A DNA stretch of 25,767 nucleotides from Deinococcus malanensis. GTDB taxonomy: Bacteria > Deinococcota > Deinococci > Deinococcales > Deinococcaceae. The position numbers and the translations under genes were made by a program. This document shows, piece after piece, positions 24,346 through 25,767 of this stretch. The notes beneath the pieces were generated by a model. That model worked only from the letters and a program-made list of their open reading frames with translations, was not told the DNA's origin and did not search any database. Each line of letters starts with the position of its first letter. The first letter of the stretch is position 1. The stretch covers positions 1-25,767 of the forward strand of contig NZ_BMPP01000028.1 of NCBI RefSeq assembly GCF_014647655.1. The letters run 5' to 3'.

Positions 24346-24843
24346 TCAGGCGTTCATAGCGGCGACGTTGATCTTTCCTGCGATCTGCGTCAGCTGATCG
24401 TCCGTGCGCTTCTCTTCCCCCAGGGTCTGCTCGAGCAGTTGCACAGCCTCATCGTCGCCCAGCAGTTGGGCGTAGGTCCGCGCGGTGCCGTAACACGCGA
24501 TTTCGTGGTGCTCCATGGCCTGCTGGCAGGCGATCAGTCCGGCTTCGAGCACCTCGGGTGCGGCGCCCTGGCTCATCAGCTTCTGGGCTTCCTGGATGAG
24601 GCCCTGCATCGCGAGGTTGGTTTCGCCGCTGGGCTGAGCGCCCAGTTTCTGAAACAGCTGGTCGAGCCGCTGGATCTGCTGCTGGGTCTGGTCGATATGC
24701 ATCGTCAGGCCCTGCTGCAGTTCGGGCGTGGTAACCGCCTGGGCGGCCTGCTGCATCGCTTCGAGGCCCTGCTGTTCGGCGCTGTAGATCTCCTGGAGCT
24801 TGAGGACGTAAAGGTCGGACAGGTCTTGCATCTGCATTGGCAT
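24346..24843 (-). CDS. DUF892 (YciE/YciF-like) ferritin-like protein
   Basis: A 165-residue all-helical protein of the YciF/DUF892 group, a ferritin-like four-helix fold associated with stress conditions. The opening DLSDLYVLKLQEIYSAEQQG is typical, and carboxylate and histidine residues at metal-ligand spacing recur (Glu in EIYSAEQQ, ACQQAMEHHEIACYGTART, LGEEKRTDDQL). The ATG at 24843 is chosen because GAGGTG lies about 8 nt upstream and because the family begins there; an in-frame extension of 43 residues upstream is basic and unlike the family. Metal binding and stress protection are family inferences. It stands alone beside the IS4-type element. Confidence 0.88.
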   Translation of the reverse strand: MPMQMQDLSDLYVLKLQEIYSAEQQGLEAMQQAAQAVTTPELQQGLTMHIDQTQQQIQRLDQLFQKLGAQPSGETNLAMQGLIQEAQKLMSQGAAPEVLEAGLIACQQAMEHHEIACYGTARTYAQLLGDDEAVQLLEQTLGEEKRTDDQLTQIAGKINVAAMNA

Positions 24844-25243
24844 CTTCAATTCACCTCTGCCCGGCATTGTGGTGACAGACCGTCTGCTGTTTCTGGCAGC
24901 GGGGCCAAGAAGATGAAGGGGAAGTGTTTGTGTGACCTTTAAGTCCTGGCCAACACGGCCTCGATCGGGCACTCACGTCGGTGAGATCGGAGAGGAAAAG
25001 CAAAGGTTGATCTCAGAGAAGGGCGATCAATGCCACAGAAATTAGGTTTCGTTCGTAATCTTCAATCAAGGAGGTGCTGTGCAGCGAGCTCCAGGAAGTG
25101 ACCTGAAATCCTCGCAATGTCCCTATTGGTTCTGAACTGGGAAACCGAGAAGATCGCAGCAATCGCTCAATTCATCCGCATCACCATTGTGCCTACACTC
25201 TCAGCAGCTGACACTTTGAGAGAAATGGCGTCCTGGACGCGAT
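24844..25243. other. 400-nt intergenic region between the DUF892 gene and the IS4-type transposase
   Basis: This region holds the promoter of the minus-strand DUF892 gene and probably the left end of the IS4-type element, but I could not define an inverted repeat because the right end is outside the window. A strong ribosome-binding sequence AAGGAGGT lies at 25068-25075, followed by GTG at 25079 and only 18 codons before a stop. Composition is less GC-rich than the surrounding genes. Confidence 0.4.
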
Positions 25244-25767
25244 ATGGCAGCACGAAGGGCGGTATCAAGCCCTGTGACGAACAGAGATACCGCCCTCCTG
25301 CATGCCGACATGCTGGCCGCCCACCTGAAAACCCGCCTGCCACACCGTCGTCTGGATGCGCTGAGACGACTGGCTGAAGTGCTTCTCGCGTTGCTTCAAG
25401 CCGAATCCACGCTACACCGCAAAATTGCGCTTCACCTGCCCCGTGATGCGTCCCTTGACTCCAAGACCCGCGTGGTGGCGCGCACCTTCCACGATGCTCA
25501 TCTCACCTCTCAGGACGTCCTCGACGTCCTGCTGCCGCTGATCCCCGACGGCAAATTGACCCTGGTGATGGACCGCACCACCTGGCACTACGAACAGACC
25601 CCACTGAACCTCCTGGTGCTGGGCGCGATCCTGGGGGGCGCGGTGATTCCACTGGTCTGGACCGTGTTACCTCACCAGGGCAACAGCAGCACCGCGGCAC
25701 GCATCCTGCTGGTCTGCAGACTGCTCAAGGTGCTGCCCGCATCGCGCTGGGCGGTGCTGATCGCGGA
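25244..25767 (+). CDS. IS4-family transposase, N-terminal part (runs off window)
   Basis: From the ATG at 25244 the frame is open to the window end (174 codons). An N-terminal helical region ([18 protein letters not shown]) leads to [18 protein letters not shown], the first catalytic Asp (Asp110) region typical of IS4-type DDE transposases, then a hydrophobic [16 protein letters not shown] core strand. The second Asp and the Glu lie beyond the window. A GTG at 25274 is an alternative start and sits in the loop of a strong hairpin. No frameshift is seen in the part present, so the element may be intact. Confidence 0.85.
   Translation, partial: MAARRAVSSPVTNRDTALLHADMLAAHLKTRLPHRRLDALRRLAEVLLALLQAESTLHRKIALHLPRDASLDSKTRVVARTFHDAHLTSQDVLDVLLPLIPDGKLTLVMDRTTWHYEQTPLNLLVLGAILGGAVIPLVWTVLPHQGNSSTAARILLVCRLLKVLPASRWAVLIA
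25256..25296 (+). repeat. Perfect 11-bp inverted repeat around the transposase start
   Basis: AGGGCGGTATC (25256-25266) and GATACCGCCCT (25286-25296) are exact inverted copies with a 19-nt loop that contains the GTG at 25274. In RNA this would be a very stable hairpin in the early transposase message. Confidence 0.75.

Noticed and set aside
25117..25377. 86-codon plus-strand frame ahead of the IS4-type transposase
   Set aside because: It overlaps the transposase coding region in another frame, loses sensible composition after about 45 codons and lacks a start signal.

Overview
The window is high-GC bacterial chromosome and looks like Deinococcus or a close relative. The evidence is indirect: the gene set (PhoX phosphatase, several serine hydrolases, MalT-type/SARP-like regulators, a DUF892 ferritin-like protein, a SetA-type exporter) and a recurring start signal in which a TANNNT-type -10 element sits exactly 6 nt before the start codon, the leaderless arrangement common in that lineage. 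No rRNA, tRNA or CRISPR array was seen.

Layout. The left edge (1-63, minus) holds the first 21 codons of what looks like an IS630-type transposase. Next is an exported HExxH metallopeptidase (minus), then a plus-strand thiol-redox pair, a TlpA-like thioredoxin overlapping CcdA. Minus-strand genes follow: a TPR-like protein of unknown role, and a secreted class A beta-lactamase-like serine hydrolase overlapping a 941-residue ATPase/TPR/winged-helix regulator. A 575-nt gap with palindromes separates these from the centre.

The centre (8774-12799) is the most interesting part. A minus-strand gene encodes a three-part protein: a receiver domain that has lost its phospho-acceptor, a GGDEF-like domain that has lost its signature, and a membrane-bound family 2 polysaccharide synthase. 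Divergently transcribed is a GH30 glycoside hydrolase lipoprotein whose 5' leader is a recognisable cyclic-di-GMP-I (GEMM) riboswitch ending about 10 nt before the start codon. I read this as a c-di-GMP-linked unit that may both make and trim an exopolysaccharide.

From 13037 to 18936 lies a putative phosphate-responsive block: PhoX with a coupled 98-residue protein, a beta-lactamase-family serine hydrolase, a response regulator/histidine kinase pair and a 150-residue unknown. Two divergent intergenic regions in this block carry TCAGC direct repeats with an 11-bp period, the spacing typical of PhoB/OmpR-family operators, so the local regulator probably controls both.

The right part holds a soluble PAS/GAF/GAF histidine kinase with no partner, a SetA-like sugar efflux transporter, an acetamidase/formamidase, a DUF892 ferritin-like protein and the start of an IS4-family transposase that runs off the window. 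A strong hairpin surrounds the beginning of that transposase gene. The window is thus bounded by transposase fragments on both sides.
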